From positions 992,001 to 1,056,000 of the forward strand of contig QWDQ01000001.1 of the NCBI GenBank assembly GCA_003868215.1: a stretch of 64,000 bases of DNA, given 5' to 3'. Positions within the stretch are counted from its first letter, which is position 1; each line of letters opens with the position of its first letter. Positions 10,546 through 21,650 of this stretch are shown here, one piece after another. The notes beneath the pieces are model-generated. The model saw nothing but the letters and a program-made list of their open reading frames with translations, was not told where the DNA came from and ran no database searches. The translations under genes and the position numbers were made by a program. The stretch comes from Pseudophaeomoniella oleicola (Eukaryota > Ascomycota > Eurotiomycetes > Phaeomoniellales > Phaeomoniellaceae).

Positions 10546-10947
10546 GAGGTCAGGTACGTATCACCTAGCTATGCTTATGGCTCATCATCCTCAAGGCTAT
10601 AATTACACCACAGGTGGTATTGATCGGTCGTCGCCGGAGGTAGCATCCGGTCAGATTGTCCCCTGAAGGCGTAAATAATCACATGAGAGCCTTGACTGGG
10701 GTCGAAACATACCAGGTAGGCATTAAATTAATGGTCCGTCAGCATCGGGTGCATACCTCAGGATCTTGCGTCGCCAGCCAGACCAGGAAGATCTAGGTGG
10801 GAGGTGGTTTCTCTGAAGTCTCTTGTTCACGCAGTAATTAAGTGAGTTGCAGATTAATACTGATAATGGTCCGCACCTATCAAATCTTAGGATGCAGATG
10901 ATGGGGGTTGACCTAGGCACAACTTCTTACCTAGATAGGTCACTAGG

Positions 10948-10959
10948 TACTACGTAGTA
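10948..10959. repeat. 12-bp palindrome TACTACGTAGTA, copy 5
   Basis: Exact; extended to GTACTACGTAGTAC, a 14-bp palindrome. It is 40 bp from copy 6. Confidence 0.85.
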
Positions 10960-10987
10960 CCTGAATGATTCCCACTAACGTTATCAT

Positions 10988-10999
10988 TACTACGTAGTA
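10988..10999. repeat. 12-bp palindrome TACTACGTAGTA, copy 6
   Basis: Exact; extended to TTACTACGTAGTAA and followed at once by a left half-copy (CTACTACGTA, 11001-11010). Confidence 0.85.
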
Positions 11000-11224
11000 A
11001 CTACTACGTATGATGACTTCGACGGGTCTGCTCTGCCCTAAACTTAATTATTGTTAACTAAGTTAGGAACCGACACTGGATTCCGTTTAGGCGACAATTG
11101 TTGGGGTTTGGTGGTCCATCTATTAATTAGCGAGGGCCGCTCGCCAGTACCATGGCCGCCTCTGCCCTCGAGTTGTTACCGATTGGCATAATTACCCAAG
11201 ATAGATACTCAATGTATATGTAGG

Positions 11225-11234
11225 TACCTAGGTA
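11225..11234. repeat. 10-bp palindrome TACCTAGGTA, copy 2
   Basis: Exact copy within the longer run TAGGTACCTAGGTAGGTATG. Confidence 0.8.
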
Positions 11235-11964
11235 GGTATGTAGGTGATTACTGGCTCAGTGAACTGGTAGTTCTCCAGGTGTGATCTTCTCGTCTGGCCG
11301 AGGGCGGACTACCTCTAGTAATTTACTACGAGTAGTAGCAGCTCCCACTTCAGTTTCGGCTCCAGAAAATCTGTCTCGCTTCGGCCATGATATCATATCA
11401 GTTCGGACCTTACTCCCACCTTACCACGATACTATTCGGCCAGAATACTACGCATATACTAACTTACATCGTTTGCCATTGCTCTAGGGTGGAAATCCAT
11501 CGCACCGTTTACTATTAGTCTGTGGTGCGACCGTGCGCCTTCCTTGCTGATCGTCGGAAACATTGCGTGCAGGACAAAAAGCCACAGCGACCGTCATATC
11601 AAGCACCTCACATAAAGAAAACGAGTCTAACTTTTTTCGCATCACACTCGATTCCGCATCGCATCAAAAGAAGTACCTGGTAGCCGTCCTTACTTTTTGC
11701 ATACTTGCGCTTTTCGCATTATTCGATCGAAGTTTTGATCAACACGGTGCTCTTCATCATCGCCTGCCCATTAGCGACCCTGCAGTCAATCAATATCCGG
11801 TACAGCTGTGCTTGAGGTCCCTCCGTTATCACCACTTAGCATTGATACCATTTTGAGTGGGGGAGAATCCATAATCTTCGACAGGTCAAAATCCATCGCG
11901 TTGCCCACATCTCAAGTACAGAACAGTTCGATGAGTACAACAATGTCGATTAATTGCGGTTGAG

Positions 11965-14833
11965 ATGTCTGAGCGATCATCAAAGCGCCGCGCGTCTGTC
12001 GAGGACGTCGCGCCACAAACACCGCGTGAACCTGCAACAGCCGTCGCTGCCTCCGTCGAGAACCAACAGGACCTGCCTCAACGACCACTGACCAGCACAC
12101 AACCTCAATCTGGCCGCTTTCGTATACCGGATCAACCCCGGTCTGCTTCTACTGCAGGAGAGTCGCATCTACTGAAAGCTCCTAAAGTGGCCATCCCGCG
12201 GCTCAGGAAGGATGTTGATGGATCCAGTACGGAAGCTGCTCGGTCTGGCGGCCGTCATCGGGTGACCCACGCATGCGAGCCATGTCGCCAGCGGAAAACG
12301 AAATGCAGCGGTGAACGCCCTGTATGCAAGCACTGTCAGGATTTCAAGATCCCATGCTTCTATGCCGACGGGAAGCGAGATAGAGTGAAAAAGTGTGATA
12401 TCCGCCAACATGCGTCGCAGTGACGAGGGCTGACAGTGAGATAGGCAATTTGGCACAATGGCGGAGAAGCTTGCAGACTACGAGGGCTTGTTGCGCGATC
12501 TGAGTGGGAGAGTCAACGAGGAAGATGCCGAGCGCATCCAAAGGGCGCTAGAGAAGGTGCGGAGGCAGGAAGGCCCTTCGATTTCAATGCTCATTATTGT
12601 ACAGGAAAGTCTCCGAGATATGGAAGCGGGCGCTTTGTCAGACATCGCTCCTTCTGTCGCCGACGATAACCGATCTGGCGCTGAGAGCGATGTCTCAGGT
12701 GGCGCCGGGTCTACCGGCGCCATAGACCGTGTCGAAGAAGACTTCAATCGAAACGAGGAGTCCCGTGCTACGGGATTCATGGGTAAGAACTCTGAAGTCA
12801 CATGGATGCAACGACTTAGACAGGAGAACCGACTTGGTTCTCCCACAAGGTACGGTTCCGAGCCGAGTTTCCAGGAACGCTCCGGAGGTGCGTCTGCTCT
12901 GTTTGTTGATCATCGAGGTCCCGATGATGGACCACCTCTCTCTGACGTGTATAAAGAGTATACGGTTGCCGAGTCAAGCTACCATTTGGACGATTTTGCA
13001 GTGTCAGTACCCGATACCGTGGATTCCTACGAAGTACCTCCGAAGGATACTGCAGATAGTCTCTTTAGTGTCTTTATAAGCACTGTCCATCCGTCTTTCC
13101 CTATCTTAGGGAAGGCGACATTCACATCCCAATACCGGAGGTTTTTTGCCGGACCTCGGATCAATCCTGGTCCCAAGTGGCTAGCGATCCTGAATTTGAT
13201 ATTCGCGGTTTCGGCCCGTTACTCCCACCTTATAGGGGCTTCTTGGAGGGGCGATGAGCGCGATCACCTTATCTACTTCACAAGGGCACGCATGCTGTGC
13301 ATGAACGGCGATACTTTATTCACTCATCCTGATCTTCAGCAAGTCCAGATTGAGGGTCTTATGGCTTTCTATCTTGTTGCGACCAACCAAATAAATCGGT
13401 AAGTCTCCAACGGACGCTCTGTAACAATGACTGAGAATCGCAGCGCCTGGACAATTGGGGGCATGGCCGTTCGTGCGGCTACCGGTCTCGGTCTAAACAT
13501 GCGCAATGAAAGCACACGCACACCAGACGCCTCCAAAGAAATACGATACCGTGTATGGTGGTCATTGTACATCCTTGAGCAGCAGTTGAGCATGATGACT
13601 GGGCGGCCAACTTCTATACTGGACCATGTCTGTACTACTCCTCTTCCTGTTCCCATGGAAGAGGATGCTTTCTCAACACAGCATGGTGTTCACATGTTGA
13701 GTTCTGAAATGCAGAAGACAAGTCGCTTTCCATCAACAAGGTCCTCAGGATCTAGCAATAATTCAGCGACCCCAACCGCCTCCGAATCATCTCGATCTGG
13801 CTCGAAGCCAACCCCACCGAGCAGGTCTCCTTCCTCTGTCAATACGAGCGTTGCTGAATGGACCAAAGAGACAACACCGAATCTATCATTATACTTTCTC
13901 CATCTTGTGGAGCTCACGAGGATCCAACAGGACGTGCTAAATCGTCTCTATACGCCGGAGGCTATGAGCACAACATGGTCAAGAGTTCAAGACGTCATAG
14001 TCTTCCTGGAAGACAGTCTTAGTGACTGGTTGGCGGGTTTACCTACAATATTCGATTTTACCCGCAAACAACGAGATCAGGAATTCCTCCAACAACGGAT
14101 CAGCCTCGGATTTTTCTTTTATGGGATACGGATCTCTATAAACAGACCTTGTCTGTGCAGGTTAGACCGAAAAATACCCAATCAGTCAGGTAAATCCAAG
14201 GATTTCAATCGTCGATCTGCGACAACCTGTATTGACGCAGCAAGAGCTATGTTTGACTTGATCCCGGATCAACCGAATGCTGTTGGTCTGAACAAACTAT
14301 CACCATGGTGGTGCATTCTACATTTCATGGTTCAGGCAACGACTGTTCTGATGCTAGAGCTCGCATTTAGAGCTGATCATATGCCTGAACAGGCGGAAAC
14401 CATTTTGGAAGCATCAAAAAAGGGTGTACGATGGTTATATCATATGTCAGAAGCGAGTGCAGCCGCTTCTAGAGCATGGAAGCTTTGCAACACTCTTCTG
14501 AAAGACGCCGCCCGAAAAGTCGGTGGTGACATCCAAGATATGCCGACCCATTTGCCTCAAGCTCAACCAATCATGGGACTTGATCCGAGCTTGCATCTAA
14601 ACCCCGCGGTAGATCTGTCATTTGCACCATCAACAATGTCTCGATTTCCTTCACTCCAGGGGCAGTTAAATGTCCCACTGTTCACGGGTTATGATCAATA
14701 CATGCCAGCTGGTGATTTGCTCGAACCCGATGACTATTTTCCAGTTGCAGCAGAGATGGATTTCTTGACCGATGAGTTTCACAATCAAGGCTCGTTCCAG
14801 CAAGGGTTCGGGATGGGTCCCGGGGGATCTTAG
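11965..14833 (+). CDS. Zn2Cys6 fungal transcription factor
   Basis: Three exons (11965-12392, 12445-13398, 13444-14833) encode 923 residues. A GAL4-type binuclear cluster lies at residues 104-131, with Cys at 104, 107, 114, 121, 124 and 131 (spacing C-x2-C-x6-C-x6-C-x2-C-x6-C; ACEPCRQRKTKCSGERPVC). The linker GKRDRVKK-QFGTMAEKLADYEGLL is restored by the first splice and resembles a short coiled-coil dimerisation element. The Fungal_trans domain follows: LFSVFISTVHPSFPILGKA, then GPKWLAILNLIFAVSARYSH, AWTIGGMAVRAATGLGLNMR, RVWWSLYILEQQLSMMTGRP and the helical region to about residue 800. A Ser/Pro linker (about 590-640) interrupts the domain. It should be a nuclear DNA-binding activator or repressor; no target can be read from the neighbours. 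The last 100 residues are acidic and aromatic, a possible activation region. Confidence 0.92.
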
Positions 14834-15244
14834 GTCGGAAAGTTGTTTGTTTACGAAGAGAGTCCTTTGTGATGACGATCTCCTACGCTATGTATCTTTA
14901 CGCAATCATATCTACAATCCTCCAATGTTTCAAACCCTCGAGCAAGGGATGTCATTCGATACTATGCATCTTGGCGTCACGTGTGTTGGCTTTGATTAAC
15001 ATTCCTCAGGTTCATCATGCCCTTTGGTCTTCGCGTCCAGCATACTTATTTCGCGATGCCGCATTGGGCGACATACAAAACATCATAAGTTTAACATTAT
15101 CGTACGTAGCAGTATAATAATTGCACTGAGTATCGTTCCTTTTACCGTCCTCAAATGTTGCAAGACAGAGTCACTCGTTTAGACTAACTAACCCACCCCT
15201 TCGCCTGTCACTCCTTTTATATTTTTCTTCACGACATCCTTAAG
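14834..15244. other. intergenic region
   Basis: 3' UTR of the regulator and promoter of the secreted-protein gene; pyrimidine-rich just before 15245. Nothing else recognised. Confidence 0.5.
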
Positions 15245-16389
15245 ATGTATTCTCTCGTTTCTATTTTGTTGTTTATCTCGGCCTCATCCGGAGCAGTGGC
15301 TCTGCCGGGCCGGAACCTCGACGGTGGTAACGAACCACGAAACTGGCAACCGCTTCCCCCTGGAGTCTCTTTCGGCGCTGGTCATCCGCCTGGGCCGACA
15401 GATCTACCCTTGACGTCGTTCAATCCTGGTGGTCCACTCCAGCCTGTTACCTCGGCGTCCATGAGCAATGTCTTGCCGACGTCGACGCTGAATGTCTCAG
15501 CTATTTCTTCCGCTACGCAGGTCGTAGTGCCGATTGCAACATTATGTCCCGCGAATGCCACGGCCTCCGTGGCAGGTGGCATCAATGCGACGTCGATGGC
15601 GAACGCTACCATTTCGGATGCTATATCCCCGAGTGCCATCAGTGCAGCTCCGACGACACTTACCCAAACAGGCGCCGATAGTTGCTTCACCCTGTACACT
15701 CCTGCTGTGACTGCCGTCTGCCACACTACTCTGTCGGGAATGGGACAACTTCCGATCACTGTCACGGACTGTTCTCAGACCGTGACTTTCTCAACATCGT
15801 CTTCTCCAGCTTCCGTTGTTTCCGGCGCTCCCATGGGAGATCGGGTCGCGTTCTTCCTAGCTCCATGGCAGGATGTCGCCCAAGGCGTTCCTTCCAACGT
15901 TGCCGTGGAGAATTGCCTCAGAGGTTCGGGTGGCCAGGAATGCTCTACTAGTAGTGAGAGCTGGGCAGTGGTTACGGACACGTCAGAAGTCCCAGTGACC
16001 ACAACTGTCAGCTTTGAAGGACCCGTTACGGGAGTAAGGATTTCCCCCAATTCAAAAGCCATGTCTTCAGTTGATTAACTTGCCAATAGCCTATGGCCTT
16101 GACGCTAGGTGGTGGTCTCTTCACAACCTCCATTCCTGCTTCTACCACCGAGCAAGTCTCGATTGATACAGTGATCACAACATCCACGCCTTCACCTTAC
16201 CTGTCCATCCAAAGGCTGGCCGTCGCTACTAATGCAACCAGCACAGGCGAGATCACTACAACGATTACCCACCTACAGACGGTCGTCTCGACTGTAAACG
16301 TGGTAACAGCGGGTTCCACCGAGCAGTCAACGCTCACCAGCGTCGAGACTACGGCGCAAGTGTTGACAACGCCAGCTGCCAGGAAGTAG
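15245..16389 (+). CDS. secreted Ser/Thr-rich protein, hypothetical
   Basis: Two exons (15245-16033, 16090-16389) give 362 residues. The N-terminus MYSLVSILLFISASSGAVAL is a clear signal peptide, with likely cleavage near Ala18-Ala20. The mature part is rich in Ser, Thr, Ala and Val, with NXS/T sites (LNVSAIS, PANATAS, GINATSMANATIS, TNATSTG) and Thr-Val-Ser tracts suited to O-mannosylation. A block with paired Cys (SCFTLYTPAVTAVCHTTLSG, TDCSQTV, ENCLRGS, QECSTS) looks disulfide-bonded. No GPI site or C-terminal membrane segment is evident. The intron (GTAAGG..AATAG, 56 nt) is in phase 0. I recognise the general layout of cell-surface proteins but no enzymatic domain. Confidence 0.72.
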
Positions 16390-17047
16390 TCAGCACACCA
16401 GAGAGGAGATCGAAAGTAAGGGATCGTGTCATTGTTGAAGAACTGGTCTTTACGTAAGGATCGATGTAGCTGATGTTTATGAAGATCTGAGACATACGAA
16501 AGTGGGAGTTCAATGATCGACTGGCGCTATGGTCATGTTATGGTGTTGAAATAAAAGTAAAATTGAACGACGAACCGAGTCTCACTCGTATTTGCGTGAA
16601 TCATGTAAGGAGCAATGATCAACGTCACAATTGATCAACAATGGATTGGATTTGACGCTGCTTTTTGTTGATCTAGAACATTCCCTACATTCAGGGGGGA
16701 AGAGAGCTAACTGTACAGCCTGCGCAATGGTAGTCGGTCAGTAGTATCACCACAGTCAGCTCAATTGAGTATCGTATCAGCGGTGATGATGTTGAAGAAT
16801 AGGAATAATTAATTAATATGCCGAGTCTGAAACTGCGGGGAAGAGGTCGGATAAAGCTGCGGGCCGCGCCAGGGTCCTGCGGCCTCTCTCCATACTTTTT
16901 GCTGGATAAATTAATTACTAGACAATTGTCCGGCATTGACAGCTGAGAACTGGACCACGCACAACAATAACCTTTTCTTTTCCTACATACAACAAGCGTT
17001 GAACTCTACGAACAGCGAGGTCGGATACTCCCGAGTAGTGGCTCAGG
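16390..17047. other. intergenic region upstream of AIM11
   Basis: Gene-free spacer between two plus-strand genes. It includes AT-rich TTAATTAAT words near 16808 and 16910. No other element recognised. Confidence 0.5.
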
Positions 17048-17674
17048 ATGGGTCTGCTGAGCTTCTACCGCGCAAAGTCGACCGTCTCTTCTGATGCGCC
17101 TGCAGCTCCTGCAAGTATACAACCAGAACCTCCTCGAATACTCGACGATGCCCCTCCACAGCCGACGCCGCTTGCGGTCCAGGTCGAGCCATCGAATACC
17201 GTAGAGGCGTCAAAAACTTCTCTAATATCTCGCATTCCTACCCAGCATCGGAGTGCTGTTCTTTTCGCTGCAGGGGTAGCCTTCTCCGCCTGTTCAGTCC
17301 TTATCACACGTCGATCACTCGCTCGAAGACGAATCACAGGTCGATTCACATCTTTAGCTCCCGGGCATCAACAGTCGCAAGTTGTACCAGCGGTCGAAGC
17401 TTTCGAAGCCCTGAATATCGCAACGATCAACGTCGTCAGCTTCGCAATGCTTGCTGCGGGAGGGACCTTGTGGTCTCTTAATATCAACACGTTGGATGAT
17501 GCGAGGAGGTTCGTACGTGGTGGCATGGGATTACATGAGGAGGGAACTTCTGACCCCGAGGCTGATAAAGAGCTTGAAGAGATGCTCATAAATCTGCTGG
17601 CGAAGAAGGAAACTAAAGAAAAAGGAGACATGGGAAGATCTATATTGGAAGAAATTGAGAAGCTCAAGAAATAG
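17048..17674 (+). CDS. AIM11: AIM11-like mitochondrial membrane protein
   Basis: An uninterrupted 208-residue frame. Two hydrophobic segments lie at about residues 69-87 (SAVLFAAGVAFSACSVLITR) and 123-143 (NIATINVVSFAMLAAGGTLW). The block around ITRRSLARRR and the following loop match the Altered Inheritance of Mitochondria 11 family. The N-terminal 60 residues are Pro/Ala-rich and the C-terminus is a charged helix (ADKELEEMLINLLAKKETKE). AIM11 is known in yeast only from mitochondrial inheritance phenotypes; its molecular role is unknown. The length is typical for filamentous fungi. The start at 17048 is the first ATG in the frame. Confidence 0.83.
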   Translation: MGLLSFYRAKSTVSSDAPAAPASIQPEPPRILDDAPPQPTPLAVQVEPSNTVEASKTSLISRIPTQHRSAVLFAAGVAFSACSVLITRRSLARRRITGRFTSLAPGHQQSQVVPAVEAFEALNIATINVVSFAMLAAGGTLWSLNINTLDDARRFVRGGMGLHEEGTSDPEADKELEEMLINLLAKKETKEKGDMGRSILEEIEKLKK

Positions 17675-18226
17675 TGATGGACAGGAAATGGACAACTACG
17701 ATCACTATGCCTGCGTTAGAGCCTCACGACCGCCTGTCACGGGGTACACCAGCTCTACTATGAGCATTTGCTGAGACATACTCACCTCATATGGTTCAAT
17801 CGACTCATCATGCATTCGGCTTGACCACACCATCAGGACGCTACCGCAGCCAGACTGGGCTGGTACTTAGTAGAGACTCGCTACATCCTCGACCATGCAT
17901 TCGATCCCAACTCACGTATCTGCTTATACCCGCTTGCATCAATCCGACAATCTGAGGAATTTGCCAGACTAAGAGCGATCGCTCTACTGACCCTACCATA
18001 TAATTACTCGAGACACACGCATCAGCGATGTCACACACACACAGAGACAAAGTTACCATTGGGATAAAAAAATTCGGAACCGTCCCAACATCTCCTCTCG
18101 AAGAAATCCTCGACAGGGAAACCGTCGATATTTATGGATCTATGTCTCCAAATCACATAACAGCACTTTCGCCCCCTCCATCTATCTCCGTACCAGCATC
18201 TCGCCCTTCAACACATGATATGCTGA

Positions 18227-18236
18227 TACCTAGGTA
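18227..18236. repeat. 10-bp palindrome TACCTAGGTA, copy 3
   Basis: Exact copy followed by ATTACCTACCTACCTAGCTA. Confidence 0.8.
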
Positions 18237-18565
18237 ATTACCTACCTACCTAGCTACCTATCTCACCTCGGGAAAATTCCATATTCTCAAAAATCAAAAG
18301 AAAAAAAGAAAAGACTCAATTAGTCAACTAACATCTCACTCAACTTTCACGGCATAAGATTTGGCCAACAGCTCCTCCTCCTCCACCACCACCACCACCA
18401 CCACCTCTACATATCTACATAGCTAATTAGATAATCAATCAAGAATAATACTTCTATGAGTTTAATTTTGATATTTGATATAATAGTACAAATACATAGA
18501 TAGATACATAAATACAAAAAAAAACCAGCCAGCCAGCCAGCCAAACCGAATATAACAAAAAAGAC

Positions 18566-18575
18566 TACCTAGGTA
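18566..18575. repeat. 10-bp palindrome TACCTAGGTA, copy 4
   Basis: Exact copy in the A-rich 3' spacer. Confidence 0.8.
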
Positions 18576-18836
18576 ACAAAATCAAAATCAAACACCCGGA
18601 GAAGCTACACACATATATATATACAATACATACATATGCTATAGCAGCATCTTCTTCGCTTTGTTTTGTGGTCCCGATGATTCCCTAACCCTGAAAACCC
18701 CCTCCCATTTGCCATCCCCGACAACGCAGTAGAAGCAGGAGGGACAAGAAAATTAACAACAGTACGAATATGAGATCTTCGTATTGGCACCATAAATATA
18801 CGCCGCCCATCATCATATCCATATAGGAGAATCCCA

Positions 18837-21650
18837 TCATCGCTTTTCACTCGAAAGACTCGTATTATCAGTCAATCCACCGCTTCCATCACCTCGTCCT
18901 CCCAAAGTGGTCCCATTCTGCAAGGAGATGGAAAAGTTAGAGAAGTTGAGAGTGAAATTGGTGGGAATTGAGCCCATTTCCATGGCATACGTGGCGGTTG
19001 AACTTGATCCAGTCAGAAAGGATTGAAGTTTCTCCTGGGCCACCATTGCTGAGGATAGGTCATTGGTTGTTTCGGCGATGAACAAGATTGCTATCCTTGC
19101 AAAGTCGAGAACATCGGAGGTCAGTGTTAGGCCGGACGATGATGTGCTGCTGCTGCTGCTGCTGCTGCTCGAGGAGCCGCTAGATGTTGTCTCGGCTCCG
19201 GATGAAGCGGCCATCGTTGGTGTCGAAGCTCCCGAGATTGTTGATGATGCGAGATACACAATACCATCGCTTGTAGTTGTCGTCGCATCATCTTGACGAA
19301 CAACAAGGATCTCATCGATGTGCCGTTTTTCGAACACAGCAGGCTCAGACATTCTTAGATCCTCCGGTGGCATGTAAAACCGTCTCGAGCTGCGCCCATC
19401 AAACGTAACAAGAGCGTTCTCACTCGTGCAAGATATATTGCTTGATGAAAATAGCGTGAGAAGGTTTTGATTATCGAGTTGGATGCTGAAGTTTGCTGGA
19501 GCTGTGGATAGCAGACGAGGAATTGCAGAACCAACTGTCGCATTTGTTGAGTTGGCCCCGACTTGCTCCACGTTCGTAGTGCAAGCAGCATCACTTTCAA
19601 CAGCACACCGAGATCCTGTAAAACCATTGACACATACACAACGACATTCGTTATTGGTGAAGACGCTGACTCCACCATTTTGGCAAGGATTGCTGTTGAT
19701 ACAACCTTCTGGACTGGAGTCAGCAGCTGCAGTAGCATTATTTGTATTTTTCGATCTTGGGATGACGATGAGAAACACAGGGACGAGGACAGCAGCGGCA
19801 ATCAGAGCAAGCAATATTATCGTTAAGACGACAAAGACCCATAGAGGCATGCCACAACATCTGCGTCCCTTCTTTGCGGGTTTCTTTTCATCCAGATCCT
19901 CATAAGCGGCGGTTCCTTGTGCAAGGTTCGAGGGTCCGAAAGGCGATGGCCAACGTGATGCAGGTCGTTCTCCAGTCGGCGTTCCAAGAGCAGGTGGAGG
20001 GAAAGAAGCAAGGATATCTGAAATCGAGCCTGACCGTCTCCTATCAGATGATTTCTCAGGGTCAGAGAAAGCATGGGCGGATTTGATCTCTGCATTCATG
20101 ATATCCCACAACCCAAGTCTGCTTGCAGTCTTTCCCCGATCGAGGTTTGCAGCAACGCGAGTAGCTCTTCGGATCAAATCATGCAGACTAGTAAGACTCC
20201 CTCTAGCTTCAGCGTCTCTCACAGCATCAATATCAAGGCGGGGTGGACGTCGTGCTTCAGGTCTCTTTTCACTCATCCCTGTCGAGGGAGATCTGCCAAG
20301 GTTCCCATAATTGGCTGCCGTTGGATCAGTCGGTGATGTAAGAGGTGACCTCGACAGTGGGATTGGCGAGGCCGCCTTTGCAATACCAACAGCACCTGCT
20401 GTATTTTCTCTCCGCGAGAAGTCTGACTCCGACGAAGAGGTATCGATCATAAGCGTTCTGTTGCCTTGTTGAAGCCGTGGACTTTCATCCCTGACAACAA
20501 GCTTGGCAGCACGCGGTGCATCAGTGGCGGCTGTATTTCTCACACCCTGCTCGACCACGCTGGGTCTATTGAAGGTTAGTGCTTTAATTTGAGCAGTTTC
20601 GTCGCTTGAACTGATAGTCCTCAATGTTGGCTTCGCTTTCTTCCCTATGCTCGCCTGTCTGACCAAACCCACCGATTCTGAATGCTGAGATTCCGAATGC
20701 TGAGATGCGCTAGACCCTGCTCTGTCATCAAGGTCCTCTTCATACGTGTCATCCATATAGAACTCGACATCGAAACCATCAGGCCGTGATCCCCAGCTAG
20801 AGGGTATCGCTCTGCTTGAAGCTATTGACCCACCCGCCCGCATGGCCCGCATAGCCTCTGGCATCTCCTCTGGAATCGGAGAGACAAATGAAACCTGAGA
20901 ATAGTAAGATGAGACACCTCGTCGTAGAGTTGGCGGTGGACCAGGATTGACGTTTCTTCTTGGTGGCCCAGATGCAGCTGCTGGTACAGCCATAGGCATT
21001 GCAGGTATCGGGAAGTCTGGAATTGTTCCTGTGGATGAAGCGGTTGAGGGGCGATCTACAGAATTTCGATCTGAGCTGGTATTAGGGGTCCTTGGAGTCG
21101 AACTGTAAGGAGACAGTGTTGATGAATAACTATCTGAGAAGGGTGACAATGTCTGATTTTGAGCATATTGGACTTGCATCTGTTGCGGAGGGTTTGGTTG
21201 TCTAGGTTGTCGGTTGGGAAACGACGGAGTGTAATCTTGGACTTTGGATGAATCAAGGATTGACGGGACATTGCTTGGTCGAGGTGGGCGTGGTGGTGGT
21301 GGACCACGAGGAGGAGATCTCGTAGACTCTGGTTCTGGGACTGTATTGGATCCCTGCTTGATCGGCCATTGCGGACTTTGAGCCACAGGTATCGGCCTCG
21401 ATACTGCGACTCCAACGCCTCCCTGCTTCGTTCGAGCTCCTGGACCTTGTCGGTCAGGAGGGTATCTAGGCGGCCCACTGACTGGAGGTGGTGGTTGACG
21501 TGACGGCTGGTTAGGTGTGTTCTTCAAGGTGTTCGTGCCATTTGGTACATCGAAGTTCAATTCAGCATTCATTCTCTCTCTCGCACGTCGTACCGATCCT
21601 CCACCGCGTCGTTCGCTTTGCGCCGATGCGCCCCCATCATCCTGACTCAT
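18837..21650 (-). CDS. large single-pass membrane glycoprotein with EGF-like module
   Basis: An intronless 937-residue frame. About 600 N-terminal residues are Pro/Ser/Arg-rich and disordered, without a signal peptide. They contain short conserved-looking patches (VSFVSPIPEEMPEAMRAMRA, PSSWGSRPDGFDVEFY, LTSLHDLIRRATRVAANLDR). A single membrane segment follows at about 605-630 (MPLWVFVVLTIILLALIAAA and on), preceded by KKGRRCCG. Just outside is an EGF-like module at about 646-680 with six Cys (CINSNPCQNGG, ECRCVCVNGFTG, SRC). The distal part has many N-glycosylation sites and a Ser homopolymer. Positive charge before the segment suggests a cytosolic N-terminus and an extracellular C-terminus (type II). 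Similar proteins occur widely in moulds as uncharacterised EGF-domain or glycoprotein entries; a cell-surface sensor or adhesion role is inference. Confidence 0.85.
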   Translation of the reverse strand: MSQDDGGASAQSERRGGGSVRRARERMNAELNFDVPNGTNTLKNTPNQPSRQPPPPVSGPPRYPPDRQGPGARTKQGGVGVAVSRPIPVAQSPQWPIKQGSNTVPEPESTRSPPRGPPPPRPPRPSNVPSILDSSKVQDYTPSFPNRQPRQPNPPQQMQVQYAQNQTLSPFSDSYSSTLSPYSSTPRTPNTSSDRNSVDRPSTASSTGTIPDFPIPAMPMAVPAAASGPPRRNVNPGPPPTLRRGVSSYYSQVSFVSPIPEEMPEAMRAMRAGGSIASSRAIPSSWGSRPDGFDVEFYMDDTYEEDLDDRAGSSASQHSESQHSESVGLVRQASIGKKAKPTLRTISSSDETAQIKALTFNRPSVVEQGVRNTAATDAPRAAKLVVRDESPRLQQGNRTLMIDTSSSESDFSRRENTAGAVGIAKAASPIPLSRSPLTSPTDPTAANYGNLGRSPSTGMSEKRPEARRPPRLDIDAVRDAEARGSLTSLHDLIRRATRVAANLDRGKTASRLGLWDIMNAEIKSAHAFSDPEKSSDRRRSGSISDILASFPPPALGTPTGERPASRWPSPFGPSNLAQGTAAYEDLDEKKPAKKGRRCCGMPLWVFVVLTIILLALIAAAVLVPVFLIVIPRSKNTNNATAAADSSPEGCINSNPCQNGGVSVFTNNECRCVCVNGFTGSRCAVESDAACTTNVEQVGANSTNATVGSAIPRLLSTAPANFSIQLDNQNLLTLFSSSNISCTSENALVTFDGRSSRRFYMPPEDLRMSEPAVFEKRHIDEILVVRQDDATTTTSDGIVYLASSTISGASTPTMAASSGAETTSSGSSSSSSSSSSTSSSGLTLTSDVLDFARIAILFIAETTNDLSSAMVAQEKLQSFLTGSSSTATYAMEMGSIPTNFTLNFSNFSISLQNGTTLGGRGDGSGGLTDNTSLSSEKR

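Larger units (their letters stand above)
9845..11964. other. 2.1 kb gene-free region rich in short palindromes
   Basis: Head-to-head spacer between two regulator genes. It holds three exact TACTACGTAGTA copies (10534, 10948, 10988), one 11/12 copy (10487-10498, last base C), a spaced relaxed copy (11324-11337), one exact TACCTAGGTA (11225-11234), and many TAGGTA, TACGTA and TTAATTA words. The frames inside it (for example 11281-11487 and 11563-11856) show no family features. Confidence 0.6.
17675..18836. other. convergent 3' region with microsatellites
   Basis: Tail-to-tail spacer. It contains an ACC/TCC repeat (about 18372-18406), AGCC units (about 18524-18543), A-rich tracts (18291-18320, 18515-18565) and two exact TACCTAGGTA palindromes (18227-18236, 18566-18575), the first running into TACCTACCTACC. 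No coding potential seen. Confidence 0.6.

Noticed and set aside
11563-11856. Plus-strand frame with a hydrophobic segment upstream of the Zn2Cys6 gene
   Set aside because: No conserved features; lies in the likely promoter or leader. A small membrane protein cannot be excluded but is not supported.
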